This document shows, piece by piece, positions 8,801 to 19,119 of a DNA stretch of 52,997 bases. Position numbers and translations under genes: made by a program. The stretch is from Rikenella microfusus (GTDB lineage: Bacteria; Bacteroidota; Bacteroidia; Bacteroidales; Tenuifilaceae): contig DYKO01000019.1 of NCBI GenBank assembly GCA_020722565.1, positions 1,242 to 54,238 on the forward strand. The letters are read 5' to 3'. Every line of letters begins with the position of its first letter. Within the stretch, counting starts at the first letter, position 1. The notes beneath the pieces are model-generated. The model ran no database searches. It saw only the letters and a program-made list of their open reading frames with translations, and was not told the origin of the DNA.

Positions 8801-9913
8801 TTAAATAGTTTTATAGTTTTTTGCAGCCAAAGCCAAAACCTCGTTAGCAATAACCTTAGCCGAGTCTCTTAGTGCCAATTTGGCAATGTTTCCCGAAAGG
8901 TTTTGGCATCGGGTTTTATCGTCGATAAGATTTAGCGCTTCGGGAACCAACTTTTGCATCGCATCGGTATCGGTAACCATAACCGCAGCCCCACGCGATA
9001 CCAAAGCCATAGCATTGCGGGTTTGATGATCCTCGGCCACGTTGGGCGATGGAACCAAAATACTTGGTTTGGCCACAAGGCAAAGTTCCGATATGGTACC
9101 GGCACCAGCCCTTGAAATAACCACGTTGGCAGCAGCATAGGCCAAATCCATTCGGCCAATAAAATCGAGAAGCCTGATATTATCAACCTTTTTATTATCG
9201 ATTAACTCCTTAACAGACTGGTAGTAAAGTTTTCCTGTCTGCCAAATTAAAACCACATTGCTCCGGTTTGCAATCGGATCAAGGTTTTGCATGATGCTTT
9301 GGTTAATGGTTCGTGCGCCAAGGCTACCGCCTAAAATCAAAACCACCTTTTTATCGCTTGAAATGCCGAAAAATTCAAGCCCCTGCTCACGCGATACACG
9401 CAGATTCTCAATATCCTGACGAACAGGATTACCTGTTAGCAGAATTTTATTAGCAGGAAAATATCGTTCCATTCCCTCGTAAGCCACGCATATTTTCTGC
9501 GCCCTGCGGGCCAATAACTTATTAGTAACTCCGGCAAATGAGTTTTGCTCCTGAATAAGGGTTGGAATACCCGCCCGTTGAGCAGCTTTTAGAACGGGGC
9601 CGCTGGCATACCCGCCTACACCAACCACAACTTCGGGCTTAAAATCGGCAATAATTCTACGAGCCCTTACCAAGCTCTTGAGAAGTTTGTAAACCACCAA
9701 TATATTTTTTAGCGAAAGGCTACGTATAAAGCCAGCCACCGGCAGCCCAACAACAAAATATCCTGCCTGAGGCACCTTTTCCATTTCCATACGCCCTTCG
9801 GCGCCCACAAAAAGTATATCGGTGTCAGGGTTCAAAGCCTTAATGGCATTTGCTATTGAAATGGCAGGGAATATATGCCCTCCAGTTCCGCCTCCACTAA
9901 TAATTACCTTCAT
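8801..9913 (-). CDS. murG: UDP-GlcNAc:lipid I GlcNAc transferase MurG
   Basis: A 370-residue GT28-family glycosyltransferase that converts lipid I to lipid II at the inner face of the inner membrane. Seen: N-terminal GGGTGGHIFPA (lipid-side glycine loop), VVGVGGYASGPV, LGGSLGA and RAGAGTISEL (UDP-GlcNAc pocket). The start is placed at the ATG at 9913 because TAGGAG lies 3-4 bases upstream of it and the protein then begins MKVIISGGGTGG as in homologues; the ATG at 9928 has no such site. Between ftsW and murC in the cluster. Confidence 0.97.
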   Translation of the reverse strand: MKVIISGGGTGGHIFPAISIANAIKALNPDTDILFVGAEGRMEMEKVPQAGYFVVGLPVAGFIRSLSLKNILVVYKLLKSLVRARRIIADFKPEVVVGVGGYASGPVLKAAQRAGIPTLIQEQNSFAGVTNKLLARRAQKICVAYEGMERYFPANKILLTGNPVRQDIENLRVSREQGLEFFGISSDKKVVLILGGSLGARTINQSIMQNLDPIANRSNVVLIWQTGKLYYQSVKELIDNKKVDNIRLLDFIGRMDLAYAAANVVISRAGAGTISELCLVAKPSILVPSPNVAEDHQTRNAMALVSRGAAVMVTDTDAMQKLVPEALNLIDDKTRCQNLSGNIAKLALRDSAKVIANEVLALAAKNYKTI

Positions 9914-9931
9914 TTCTCCTACATTCATTAG

Positions 9932-11116
9932 TTAAATTTTCTCCTTTGCTTCTTCAACAGGCACCTCCTCCCCTTCAAAAAGTTCCTTTTTCCCTTGATG
10001 CCTGCTCACACTTAAAATAATGCCAATGGCTAAACTGCTGAACATTAACGAAGACCCCCCCAAACTTACCAGGGGTAGAGGTTGACCGGTAACCGGTATT
10101 ACGCCTGTTGCCACGGCCATGTTCACAAACGCCTGAAGCGTGAGCAGCAAGGCTAATCCAAAAGCCAAAAAGGCTGGAAATGTCCTTGTCGCTCGTTTAA
10201 CCAATAGACCGGCCCTGTAGAGCAAAATCAAATAAAATATCATTATTACCACACCGCCAAAAACACCATACTCCTCAATAATTATGGCATAGATAAAATC
10301 GGAATAGGGATGGGGAAGGAAGTTGCGTTGGGTTGAGCGTCCGGGTCCCTTGCCAATTATTCCGCCGGTGGCAATTGCAATCTTCGATTGCTCCAACTGG
10401 TAGTTTCCGTCATTCTTTTCATCGTTTGAAACAAAATTTTCAATACGGTTCACCCAGGTTTGTGCCCTGCCCCCAAAATTGAAATGCAAGGCAGCTACAA
10501 TAAATAAGCCCACCAGCAGCAATCCTAAACCTGAATAGCCCAGCAGATATTTCAAATTAACCCGACCAACAAGCATCATAAGCCAGCAGGTTAAACCCAA
10601 AAGCGCAGCTGTTGAAAAGTTGGCTGGTAAGATCAAGGCGCAAATTAAACCAATGGGCAGGATTAAAGGAATAAACAACTGATTGAAGTCTTTAATCTCT
10701 TTTTGTCGCTGCGATAAAACTTTGGCCACATAAATAACCAGAGCGATTTTGGCAAAATCGGACGATTGAATGGTAATGCCCAGTCCTGGTATTTCGAGCC
10801 ATCGGGATGCGGCATTAAGGTTTCGTCCAAATAAAAGGGTGAATCCAAGCAGGGGTATTGAGAGCCCTAAAAGTAAATTGGACAAACCCGACCAAATGTT
10901 GTAGTGAACTAAATGAACAAACCAAATAATAGCAAAACCCATTAAAAGAAAAGCAGCCTGCTTGATTAAGAAGTAGGAAGTATTGCCATCATGATACCTA
11001 AAGGCCAACGAACTCGATGAGCTGTATATCAGCAAAAGCGATGCAAAGAAAAGGAACATAACCAGAAGCCATATGACCCTGTCGCCTTTCAGATATCGTT
11101 CAAATAAAACTCCCAT
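9932..11116 (-). CDS. ftsW: Septal peptidoglycan polymerase FtsW (SEDS family)
   Basis: A 394-residue polytopic membrane protein with about ten hydrophobic segments. Typical SEDS features: ASRWLEIPGLGITIQSSDFAK (about 102-122, including the family's conserved Phe-Ala-Lys region), GKGPGRSTQRNFLPHPYSDFIYAIIIEEYG in the large periplasmic loop, and VATGVIPVTGQPLPLVSLGGSS near the C-terminus. FtsW polymerises lipid II with its partner FtsI, encoded five genes upstream. The protein ends in an acidic cytoplasmic tail. It could in principle be RodA, but its position in the dcw cluster decides for FtsW. Confidence 0.95.
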   Translation of the reverse strand: MGVLFERYLKGDRVIWLLVMFLFFASLLLIYSSSSSLAFRYHDGNTSYFLIKQAAFLLMGFAIIWFVHLVHYNIWSGLSNLLLGLSIPLLGFTLLFGRNLNAASRWLEIPGLGITIQSSDFAKIALVIYVAKVLSQRQKEIKDFNQLFIPLILPIGLICALILPANFSTAALLGLTCWLMMLVGRVNLKYLLGYSGLGLLLVGLFIVAALHFNFGGRAQTWVNRIENFVSNDEKNDGNYQLEQSKIAIATGGIIGKGPGRSTQRNFLPHPYSDFIYAIIIEEYGVFGGVVIMIFYLILLYRAGLLVKRATRTFPAFLAFGLALLLTLQAFVNMAVATGVIPVTGQPLPLVSLGGSSLMFSSLAIGIILSVSRHQGKKELFEGEEVPVEEAKEKI

Positions 11117-11131
11117 ACTGCTAATCTTTAA

Positions 11132-12466
11132 TTAAAGTGCCCTAACTGCTGCTTTAAATTTTCGTCCACGGTCCTCGTAGTTCTCGAATAGGTCGAAACT
11201 GGCGCAGGCCGGTGAGAGTAGCACCGTATCGCCCGGCGATGAAAGGTGATAGGCCTGCTTAACCGCCTCCTCTGCTGAAGAAACATCAACAATAACGGGA
11301 ACAACGTTTTCAAAAACTGCATGCAACTTTGAATTATCCACCCCCATGCAAATCAAAGCCTTTACCTTTTGCTTAACCAAATCCATCAGCTCAAAGTAGT
11401 CGTTTCCCTTATCAATTCCGCCGGCAATCCAAACCACAGGAGTAGTCATGCTTTCCAGTGCATACCATGCTGAATTTACATTTGTTGCCTTGGAATCGTT
11501 GATATACCTAACTCCACGAACGGTAAGCACGGGTTCAAGGCGATGCTCAACTCCCTGAAAATCGGCCAATGATTCCCGAATAACCTCCTTACGGATGTTT
11601 AAAACATGCCCTGCAATTCCGGCTGCCATTGAGTTGTATACATTATGCATTCCCTTAAGCGACAAATCATTAATCGACATACTAAAATCGCTGTTATCGT
11701 AATTGATAAAAATATCCATATCCTCGAGCCATGCGGTTTGTTTCTCCTTTAAGCGCTGCGAAAAGGGCAGCTGCTGGGCCCGTAAAACAATTCTTTTGAG
11801 CTGATCAACGGTTACGGCATCATCGGAACAGAAAATGAAGCAGTCGTCTTCGGAAAGGTTTTGTGTAATGCGAAACTTCGACTCCACATAGTTCTGCATC
11901 TTATAATCATACCTATCCAGGTGGTCGGGGGTGATATTCAGCAATATGGCGATATCGGGTTTGAAGGTGTAAATACCATCGAGCTGAAAGCTGCTGAGCT
12001 CAATCACATAGTAATCGTAATTGCACTCTGCCACCTGGTAGGCAAAGCTGTTACCGATATTACCCGCCAGACCCACATTGAGCCCAGCCTTTTGCATCAT
12101 ATGATAAATCAGCGAGGTAGTGGTGGTTTTACCGTTGCTTCCGGTAATACAAACCGTGTATGCATTTGTGTAACGACCCGCAAGCTCTATTTCTGAGATA
12201 ATGGGGATGCCCTTTTCACGAATTTTAACCACCATGGGTGCCTTATCGGGAATCCCAGGACTTTTAATCACCTCCGAAGCGTTAAGAATAAGCTCCTCGG
12301 TATGTTTACCCTCTTCAAAGGGAATGTCATACTTTTGCAGCCATTCGCGGTATCTGGGTTTGATTTCGGTTAAATCGGATAAAAAAACATCAAAACCCTT
12401 TTTGCGTGCCAGCACTGCAGCACCAGCACCACTTTCGCCACCTCCGAGAACTACTATTCGCTTCAT
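11132..12466 (-). CDS. murD: UDP-MurNAc-L-alanine--D-glutamate ligase
   Basis: A 444-residue cytoplasmic ligase adding D-Glu to UDP-MurNAc-L-Ala. N-terminal GGGESGAGAAVLARKKG, the P-loop ITGSNGKTTTTSL (about 109-121), NITPDHLDRYDY, the central HRLEPV and DSKATN motifs, and a C-terminal SPACASFDLFENYEDRG motif are all characteristic of MurD. Length is normal. Lies 15 bp before ftsW and 11 bp after mraY. Confidence 0.97.
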   Translation of the reverse strand: MKRIVVLGGGESGAGAAVLARKKGFDVFLSDLTEIKPRYREWLQKYDIPFEEGKHTEELILNASEVIKSPGIPDKAPMVVKIREKGIPIISEIELAGRYTNAYTVCITGSNGKTTTTSLIYHMMQKAGLNVGLAGNIGNSFAYQVAECNYDYYVIELSSFQLDGIYTFKPDIAILLNITPDHLDRYDYKMQNYVESKFRITQNLSEDDCFIFCSDDAVTVDQLKRIVLRAQQLPFSQRLKEKQTAWLEDMDIFINYDNSDFSMSINDLSLKGMHNVYNSMAAGIAGHVLNIRKEVIRESLADFQGVEHRLEPVLTVRGVRYINDSKATNVNSAWYALESMTTPVVWIAGGIDKGNDYFELMDLVKQKVKALICMGVDNSKLHAVFENVVPVIVDVSSAEEAVKQAYHLSSPGDTVLLSPACASFDLFENYEDRGRKFKAAVRAL

Positions 12467-12477
12467 ATAAATTGATG

Positions 12478-13731
12478 TTATCGTATTTTCAATGTTACAA
12501 CTGTAATAACAGCCAGTAAAATGGCAACAATCCAGAACCGCGTAACAATTTTAGGCTCGGGATACCCTTTTTTCTGGTAATGATGATGCAAGGGCGACAT
12601 GAGGAATATGCGACGCCCCTCGCCATACTTGCGCTTGGTGTACTTAAAATAGCTGACCTGCAAGACCACCGATAGGTTTTCGACCAGAAAAATCCCGCAA
12701 AGTATGGGAACCAGTAATTCCTTTCGAACCAGAATGGAAAATACCGCAATTATTCCACCAATTGTAAGGCTACCGGTATCGCCCATAAATACTTGAGCCG
12801 GATAGCTGTTATACCAAAGGAAGCCAACCAAGGCTCCGAGCATTGCGCTGATAAATACCACCAACTCACCCGAATGGGGTATGTACATGATATTTAGGTA
12901 CTCGGCATAAATTACGTTACCCGACAGGTAGGCAAACACTCCCAATGTAGTGACCGTAACAGCCGAAACCCCTGTAGCTAAACCATCAAGGCCATCGGTA
13001 AGGTTTGCACCATTTGATACTGCCGTAATGGTAAGTATGACTACCAAAACAAAGATTATCCAGGTAACAAAAGAATACTTTTCGTTTTTAAAGGGGTTAA
13101 GCCAACCATAATCGAACTCGTTATTTTTAACAAAAGGGATAGTGGTTTGGGTAGTCTTTTTGGACTGGCTAACAGTAACCTGTTGATAATCGCCATACTC
13201 CTCAGATTTCACTATTTCCATGCGGGTTTGGTTTTTCCCTGCCTGCACCTTTTCCTTAATCACAATACCGGGATTCAACCACATTACTAAACCAACAAAT
13301 AACCCCAGCGAAACCTGACCAATTATTTTTGCCTTACCGGAAAGACCCTCCTTATTTTTCAGAAACACCTTGATGTAGTCATCGGCAAACCCCACTAAAC
13401 CCAACCAAACAGTGGTAACCAGCATAAGCACAATGTAAATGTTCAAAATATTGGCAAAAAGAATAACCGGCAATAGCATTGAGGCCAAAATGAGTATGCC
13501 GCCCATGGTAGGTGTTCCCTTTTTTTGCATTTGCCCCTCAAGGCCAAGGTTACGAATCTCCTCACCAATCTGCTTGCGTTGCAGGTAGCGTATTATCTGT
13601 TTCCCAATCAGTAGTGCAAAGGCCAATGAAACAATAAATGCCATTGCCGAACGAAACGAAATGTAGCGGAATAACCCGATTCCCGGAATATCCCAATACT
13701 TATTCAGAAATTCTGCCAAATAGTATATCAT
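12478..13731 (-). CDS. mraY: Phospho-N-acetylmuramoyl-pentapeptide transferase MraY
   Basis: A 417-residue polytopic enzyme that transfers phospho-MurNAc-pentapeptide to undecaprenyl phosphate, giving lipid I. Seen: KKGTPTMGG (about 70-78), the catalytic Asp pair in [17 protein letters not shown], and [12 protein letters not shown] near the C-terminus (His-rich loop HHHY). A polar insert of roughly 60 residues (about 155-215, containing [15 protein letters not shown]) lies between membrane segments; the E. coli enzyme is about 360 residues long, so the insert accounts for the extra length. It overlaps murE by 4 bp (ATGA). Confidence 0.97.
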   Translation of the reverse strand: MIYYLAEFLNKYWDIPGIGLFRYISFRSAMAFIVSLAFALLIGKQIIRYLQRKQIGEEIRNLGLEGQMQKKGTPTMGGILILASMLLPVILFANILNIYIVLMLVTTVWLGLVGFADDYIKVFLKNKEGLSGKAKIIGQVSLGLFVGLVMWLNPGIVIKEKVQAGKNQTRMEIVKSEEYGDYQQVTVSQSKKTTQTTIPFVKNNEFDYGWLNPFKNEKYSFVTWIIFVLVVILTITAVSNGANLTDGLDGLATGVSAVTVTTLGVFAYLSGNVIYAEYLNIMYIPHSGELVVFISAMLGALVGFLWYNSYPAQVFMGDTGSLTIGGIIAVFSILVRKELLVPILCGIFLVENLSVVLQVSYFKYTKRKYGEGRRIFLMSPLHHHYQKKGYPEPKIVTRFWIVAILLAVITVVTLKIR

Positions 13732-15191
13732 ACATGCAAAGAGTTAAAGAGTTCCACTATAACTTCCTTATCGTCAAAATGGTGCTTTACGCCTTTAATT
13801 TCTTGATAGTTCTCGTGCCCCTTACCGGCTACCAAAATGATATCATTTTTTTGGGCTAAAAGCACCGCTGTACGAATGGCTTCGCGTCGGTCAACAATGC
13901 TCAGCACCTTTTTAGCCAACTGGTTATCGACGCCAGCCTTCATATCGTTCAAAATATCTTCAGGTTCTTCGAAACGTGGATTATCGGAGGTAAGAATAAC
14001 CACATCGCTCAACTCAGCGGCTACTCTTGCCATTACTGGACGTTTCGATTTATCGCGGTTTCCACCGGCACCAATAACAGAAATCAACTTTTGATTATCG
14101 GCCTTAATCTCATTTATGGTATTGATTACATTTTCAAGTGCATCGGGAGTATGAGCGTAATCCACCACAGCGGTTAAGCCTCCCTCAGAACGGATATATT
14201 CAAAACGTCCTGCAACCGGAGCCACATCGCTAATGGCTGTAAGCACTTCGTTTTTGTCGAATCCCAATTTCATCAGGGTAGAATATATTGCCAACAGGTT
14301 GTAGGCGTTAAAGTTGCCCAGTAGGCGGGTCCAAACCTCAACGCCTTCGATATTCAAAAGCATGCCGTCGAAATGGCTCTCAATCACCCGGCAACGATAA
14401 TCGGCCAATGTGCGTAATGAGTAGGTGGCCACCTTGGCCTTGCTATTCTGAACCATAATCATACCATTGCGGTCGTCAATGTTTGTGAGGGCAAAGGCTT
14501 CAGCAGGCAAATCATCAAAAAAGCGCTTTTTGGCCTTGAGGTACTCGGCGAAGGTTTTGTGGTAATCGAGATGATCGTGGGTGATATTACTGAAAATGCC
14601 TCCGGCAAAGGTTAGCCCCGCAATACGGTTTTGAACCACAGAGTGGGAACTTATCTCCATGAAGCAGTATTCGCAACCGGCAGCTACCATTTGTGCCAAA
14701 AGGCTGTTGAGTTGAATGGGGTCGGGTGTGGTATGGGTTGAAGGAACCTCAACGTCATCGATATAATTAACCACTGTGGATAGCAGGCCCGTCTTGTGGC
14801 CAAAGCTTCGGGTTAACCTATACAAAAGTGTAGCTGTGGTAGTTTTGCCATTTGTTCCGGTAACGCCAACGAGTTTGAGCTTTTCAGAAGGGTTTCCGAA
14901 AAATTTCGAAGCCATATAACCCAGAGCAAGCGAAGAATTGTTTACTCTTACGAAAGTAACCCCATCAAAAATTCCGGTTGGCACTTCCTCGCAAACTACA
15001 ACTTTAGCACCCAATTGAACAGCCTGTGCTATATAAATGTGGCCATCGCTCTGGGTTCCTTTTACTGCAAAAAAGCAACAATCCCTTGTAAGCCGTCGGG
15101 AATCAAAAACCAATTCTGAAACCAACGGGTTTTTAGACCCAATAATTTCCTGAACTAAGAACAATGGCAATATTTCATTTAGCTGCTTCAT
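13728..15191 (-). CDS. murE: UDP-MurNAc-tripeptide synthetase MurE, meso-DAP type
   Basis: A 487-residue Mur ligase. P-loop TGTNGKTT at 111-118; [22 protein letters not shown] carries the lysine expected to be carbamylated (about K221); DYAHTPDAL at 344-352. The substrate motif is DNPR at 403-406, which in this family selects meso-diaminopimelate rather than L-lysine as third residue. The cell wall is therefore predicted to be the Gram-negative mDAP type. Starts 1 bp after the ftsI stop and overlaps mraY. Confidence 0.97.
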   Translation of the reverse strand: MKQLNEILPLFLVQEIIGSKNPLVSELVFDSRRLTRDCCFFAVKGTQSDGHIYIAQAVQLGAKVVVCEEVPTGIFDGVTFVRVNNSSLALGYMASKFFGNPSEKLKLVGVTGTNGKTTTATLLYRLTRSFGHKTGLLSTVVNYIDDVEVPSTHTTPDPIQLNSLLAQMVAAGCEYCFMEISSHSVVQNRIAGLTFAGGIFSNITHDHLDYHKTFAEYLKAKKRFFDDLPAEAFALTNIDDRNGMIMVQNSKAKVATYSLRTLADYRCRVIESHFDGMLLNIEGVEVWTRLLGNFNAYNLLAIYSTLMKLGFDKNEVLTAISDVAPVAGRFEYIRSEGGLTAVVDYAHTPDALENVINTINEIKADNQKLISVIGAGGNRDKSKRPVMARVAAELSDVVILTSDNPRFEEPEDILNDMKAGVDNQLAKKVLSIVDRREAIRTAVLLAQKNDIILVAGKGHENYQEIKGVKHHFDDKEVIVELFNSLHV

Positions 15192-15192
15192 A

Positions 15193-17319
15193 TCAACTAT
15201 CGTTTCTGCTTAATTGTAAATTGACTGTTGTTCCCTTTACCAAAGGGGAACCGGCGGGAACCGACTGCTTCCTAACGGTCCCTCGACCCGAAAACTTAAC
15301 CCTGAGTCCCCGCTTTTCCAGTTGATAAACGGCATTGCGAAGCCCCATACCCACCACATTGGGAACCTTTCGTTCCGAATTGGCTAAAGGCTTAATTTTA
15401 ACGCATGAGCTATCGCTCTGTGTAGCTACCCATTCCACTTTTTTATTTTCAAGTTTCTCATAGGGTATGTCAAGTTCTCGTAGCACTCGAACCATCCTTT
15501 TGTAGCGCGATGATTTAGCTTGAGGCATTTCGGCATATTCATCGCCATCAATTTTGCTGAACCAATCGGGACTGGTAGCATACACCTTGTCGGAGATTTC
15601 CTTAAAAATGGGGCCGGCAACCAAATTGCCATAGTAAACACTATTTGAGGGTGAATTAACCACCACAATACAGGAATATCTAGGGTCATCGGCAGGAAAA
15701 TATCCGACAAATGAAGCCTGATAGCTAACCGTACCACGAACCTTATAACCCTTTGTCCCCTTAGCAATTTGTGCTGTACCGGTTTTCCCCGCTATTTTAT
15801 ACCTTGAATTTTTCAAATTCTGAGCTGTACCGTTTTCAACCACACCCTCAAGCACCTCCCGCACTTTTAGTAGGGTTGAATGGGAACATATTGAGGGCTG
15901 AATAACCTCAGGAGAAAACGACTGCACCACCTGTCCATGCTCCATCAATGCCTTTACCAAACGTGGTTTCACCATGCGACCATTATTAGCAATGGCATTA
16001 TAAAAGTTAAGAATCTGTAAAGGCGTTAACCGAACTTCATAGCCAATGCTCATCATGGACATGGAGAGCCCCGACCAACCCTTATCGCCTGGGAACCTTA
16101 TTAAGGGTTTAACCTCACCACGAATACCAATGCCCACCGGCTGGTTCAGTTTTATATCGAAAAGTTTGTTAACAAAGTCCTTTTCGCGCCCCTTAAACAC
16201 CTGTTGCACTAACTTGATAACTCCAACATTCGATGAAACTTCAAACACCTCTTTTACAGTAATTCGGCCGTGACCGCCCTCTTTTGAGTCGAATACAACA
16301 TGATCGTAGAGCTGTAGCTTTCCGGTTCCAGTATTGATGGTATCGTAAAGATTTACTTTGCCCTCTTCAAGAAGAGCGATGAGTGTAGGGATTTTCATTG
16401 TAGAGCCCGGTTCGGTGCTTTCACCTATAGCATAATTAAACATTTCATCATAGCTACCATCGGAGTTACGACGAAGGTTTGCAATGGCCTTAATATCGCC
16501 TGTGGCAACTTCCATAACAATGGCACAGCCATGTCCCGCTCCGTGTTGCTCGAGGTGTTTGTGTAGTGCAGCTTCGGCAACATCCTGCAATCCTACGTCG
16601 ATTGTGGTAAGCACATCGTACCCATCTTCGGGTTCAAGCTGGTTCATGGTTTTGGTTTCAACCCAGCTGTTACCGGGGATACGTGTATGAACAAATAGAC
16701 CATTACGGCCACTTAGTTCCTCATCATATGCCCCCTCGATGCCAACCCTATCGCCACCAAGAGTAACCCTACCAATAGTTCGGGCGGCCATTGAATTATG
16801 GGGAAGAATACGTCGGTTCACTTGAACCGGAATGAATCCCCCCTTGTTTCCACCCAACCGAAAAAGTGGAAATTTAGATATTTTTTTAAGTTCTACATAG
16901 TTTACCTTTCTTGGTGCTACGGGGTAAAACCTACGGTTAGAAGCATGTTTACGAGCATTAATTAACTCGGAACGGTAAGAATAGTGCGAGCGGTCACCAA
17001 AAAAGCGGGACAAACAAATGGATAGGGAATCGATATTGGCATAGAATACCAAATCGGTTAGGCCTGCAGCCATCAAATCCATTCTTAAATCGAAATAAGG
17101 AACCGATGTGGCGAGAACGCGTCCGTCGGCTGCCAGAATATCTCCTCTATTGGCTTCTACTATAATATTGCGATAGGTTATCTTCTTAGCCTTATCCCTC
17201 AGCTCTCGGCCATCGACAATTTGAATCTTGAAAATTTTAAAAACAATACCAATTCCAATGAGTACAAAAAGGATGTAAACCACAGCAATTCGAACCAGTA
17301 TTTCGTTTTTAATGCTCAT
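15193..17319 (-). CDS. ftsI: Septal peptidoglycan transpeptidase FtsI (PBP3-like) with PASTA domain
   Basis: A 708-residue class B penicillin-binding protein. One membrane anchor (about 9-29), a pedestal with EANRGDILAADGRVLA (55-70), then the transpeptidase domain with the three active-site motifs: STMK (306-309, catalytic Ser306), SSN (362-364) and KTG (512-514). A single C-terminal PASTA domain (about 642-705, VPNVVGMGLRNAVYQLEKRG) follows; PASTA domains bind peptidoglycan or muropeptides and are not found in E. coli FtsI. It cross-links septal peptidoglycan with FtsW as polymerase. Preceded by ftsL. Confidence 0.96.
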   Translation of the reverse strand: MSIKNEILVRIAVVYILFVLIGIGIVFKIFKIQIVDGRELRDKAKKITYRNIIVEANRGDILAADGRVLATSVPYFDLRMDLMAAGLTDLVFYANIDSLSICLSRFFGDRSHYSYRSELINARKHASNRRFYPVAPRKVNYVELKKISKFPLFRLGGNKGGFIPVQVNRRILPHNSMAARTIGRVTLGGDRVGIEGAYDEELSGRNGLFVHTRIPGNSWVETKTMNQLEPEDGYDVLTTIDVGLQDVAEAALHKHLEQHGAGHGCAIVMEVATGDIKAIANLRRNSDGSYDEMFNYAIGESTEPGSTMKIPTLIALLEEGKVNLYDTINTGTGKLQLYDHVVFDSKEGGHGRITVKEVFEVSSNVGVIKLVQQVFKGREKDFVNKLFDIKLNQPVGIGIRGEVKPLIRFPGDKGWSGLSMSMMSIGYEVRLTPLQILNFYNAIANNGRMVKPRLVKALMEHGQVVQSFSPEVIQPSICSHSTLLKVREVLEGVVENGTAQNLKNSRYKIAGKTGTAQIAKGTKGYKVRGTVSYQASFVGYFPADDPRYSCIVVVNSPSNSVYYGNLVAGPIFKEISDKVYATSPDWFSKIDGDEYAEMPQAKSSRYKRMVRVLRELDIPYEKLENKKVEWVATQSDSSCVKIKPLANSERKVPNVVGMGLRNAVYQLEKRGLRVKFSGRGTVRKQSVPAGSPLVKGTTVNLQLSRNDS

Positions 17320-17335
17320 AAATAGTAATTATGAC

Positions 17336-17716
17336 CTATTTAAGACGTTTAGGTGGAACTCTTGATTCCACCAATCCAAGCCCCTTTTCTTCAACCAACC
17401 TAAACACCTCAGACTGGCGGCTAATAGACATATATTCAGCCGCAGTGGTGATAGATTCAGCCCTTAGGTTTTTAACCTCTTTTCTCAACTTCTGCTCAGT
17501 TCTTAAAAGGTTGTTATAATGATAGGTGTTTGCAATGTAAACAACTGCCAGAATAACAATAAAGACAATGAACGACATCTGACCAGCAACCATCTGATGG
17601 GTGAGAATGCGTCCGGTTAAGAAATCGCGCACCTTAATACCCTTCTTTTCACTGTTTACCCCCTTGGGTTGTGCACCAATATCGTCGAACTCCGGTGTTT
17701 GTTGCATTTCAGTCAT
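17336..17716 (-). CDS. ftsL: FtsL-like divisome protein
   Basis: A 126-residue single-pass protein: a charged N-terminal cytoplasmic part (1-43), one membrane segment (about 46-65, MSFIVFIVILAVVYIANTYH), then a helical, heptad-like periplasmic part (about 68-110) rich in Leu, Arg and Glu. This is the architecture of FtsL, which forms a coiled coil with DivIC/FtsB and activates FtsWI. Sequence identity in this family is minimal; the call rests on topology, size and location between rsmH and ftsI, which is the standard place. It overlaps rsmH by 4 bp. Confidence 0.85.
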   Translation of the reverse strand: MTEMQQTPEFDDIGAQPKGVNSEKKGIKVRDFLTGRILTHQMVAGQMSFIVFIVILAVVYIANTYHYNNLLRTEQKLRKEVKNLRAESITTAAEYMSISRQSEVFRLVEEKGLGLVESRVPPKRLK

Positions 17717-18612
17717 AACTTCCTACCTATTCTGAGTTTTGCACTTCGAGCCCTATTGTTGGCCTGGCATTCGGCTTCGCCGGGTACAATTACCTTACGA
17801 TTTACCTGTTCAAACGGCACCTTTCGATTTCCCATTAAATCGACAATCTCAACGCCCTCCACATTTCCGAATCGGAAAAAATTCTTTACCATCCTATCCT
17901 CAAGCGAGTGGTACGATATTACAACCAACCGGCCATCGGGAACAAGACTTTTAGCAGAATTTTGCAGCATGGCCTTGAGTGCCTCCATTTCACGATTTAC
18001 CTCGATACGGATGGCCTGAAAAATTTGCGCCAGTGTTTTACTCTGAACCTTAAAGGGGATAGCTGGCTTTAAGAGTTCAGCCAGCTGCTCAATTCTCTCA
18101 ATTCTTGTCTTTTCGCGCTCGTTTGCAATAATGGCGGCAAACCTACCTGCCATTTGTACCTCTCCGTAAAGCTTTAAAATGCGGGTAAGGTCATCCTGAG
18201 CGTACTCGTTAATAACTTTGGCGGCAGTAAGTTTTGACCTTTGGTTCATCCGCATGTCAAGAGGACCTTCGAAGCGGAACGAAAACCCCCTTTCAGGAGT
18301 ATCGAGGTGATACGATGACACCCCAAGATCGGCCAGTATTCCATTCACCTGTTCAAACCCATGGTAGCGCAGGAAATTTCGGGAATACCTAAAATTTCCA
18401 CGAATGAGCATAAAACGTTTATCGTTAATGGCATTGGCCTGTGCATCCTGGTCCTGGTCAAAAGCAAAAAGCCTACCCCTAGATCCAAGTTTTTCCAACA
18501 TGGCCCGCGAGTGACCACCCCCGCCAAAGGTAAGGTCAACATACACACCGTTGGGTTGTATGTTCAACCCTTCGATGCTTTCGGAAAGCAGAACAGGAAC
18601 ATGGTAGGCCAT
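17713..18612 (-). CDS. rsmH: 16S rRNA m4C1402 methyltransferase RsmH (MraW)
   Basis: A 299-residue SAM-dependent methyltransferase that N4-methylates C1402 of 16S rRNA in the ribosomal P site. Seen: YVDLTFGGGGHSRAML (SAM motif I, about 24-39), ILADLGVSSYHLD (about 92-104), RGFSFRFEGPLDMRM, and VISYHSLEDRMVKNFF near the C-terminus. Length is normal. Its ATG immediately follows the mraZ stop (TAA directly abutting ATG), so the two are coupled. Confidence 0.97.
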   Translation of the reverse strand: MAYHVPVLLSESIEGLNIQPNGVYVDLTFGGGGHSRAMLEKLGSRGRLFAFDQDQDAQANAINDKRFMLIRGNFRYSRNFLRYHGFEQVNGILADLGVSSYHLDTPERGFSFRFEGPLDMRMNQRSKLTAAKVINEYAQDDLTRILKLYGEVQMAGRFAAIIANEREKTRIERIEQLAELLKPAIPFKVQSKTLAQIFQAIRIEVNREMEALKAMLQNSAKSLVPDGRLVVISYHSLEDRMVKNFFRFGNVEGVEIVDLMGNRKVPFEQVNRKVIVPGEAECQANNRARSAKLRIGRKL

Positions 18613-19077
18613 TTACTCATCCTTTAAAGGTGCTAAACCCAAAATCCTCTCTGCCAGGTTGGCAAAGTCAGCCGAACCCAACTGTGATGCATCGTATTTT
18701 TCCTTAGCCCAAATTTCAATTTTACCGTTCATGCCTACCATAACAATATCCCTACCTATTCCCACCATATCGAGCAAGCGCTTTGGTAAAAGTAACCTAC
18801 CACTGGAATCAAGTGTTACCTCGGCTGTTCCCCTGAAAAATTCCCTGATAAACAGATTGTGCTCCCTGTTGTAGGGATTAGTATTACGCCGAATTATTTC
18901 GGTTTGCCGCTCCCATTCCTCCAGTGGATACAGCACCAGACACTCCTCATAAATGTCTTTTTTAACCACAAATCTGTCGGGCGATGCGGATGACACCTGC
19001 CTGCGCAACGATGAGGGGAAGAGTACCCGCCCCTTTTCATCGATTTTGCACTCGTAATCGCCAATAAATGTTGACAT
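18613..19077 (-). CDS. mraZ: Transcriptional regulator MraZ
   Basis: A 154-residue DNA-binding regulator made of two MraZ/AbrB-like repeats, each with the signature D-x-x-GR: DEKGRVLFPSSLR in the first and DSSGRLLLPKRLL in the second. MraZ forms a ring oligomer and controls its own dcw operon. The ATG at 19077 is preferred; the longer frame would use TTG at 19095 and lies in the leader. A three-box operator matching the known MraZ target lies 43-69 bp upstream (19120-19146), so autoregulation is strongly suggested. Confidence 0.96.
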   Translation of the reverse strand: MSTFIGDYECKIDEKGRVLFPSSLRRQVSSASPDRFVVKKDIYEECLVLYPLEEWERQTEIIRRNTNPYNREHNLFIREFFRGTAEVTLDSSGRLLLPKRLLDMVGIGRDIVMVGMNGKIEIWAKEKYDASQLGSADFANLAERILGLAPLKDE

Positions 19078-19101
19078 TGAATTTGTGATTTTCAATTGGT
19101 A

Positions 19102-19109
19102 AAAATATA
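19102..19109 (-). promoter_or_regulatory. Probable -7 element of the mraZ promoter
   Basis: On the minus strand TATATTTT differs from TAnnTTTG only in its last base. It lies 24 bases before the mraZ ATG and just downstream of the AAAGTGG operator boxes, so an MraZ ring bound there would sit over the -33 region. Confidence 0.45.
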
Positions 19110-19119
19110 GAACAAATTT

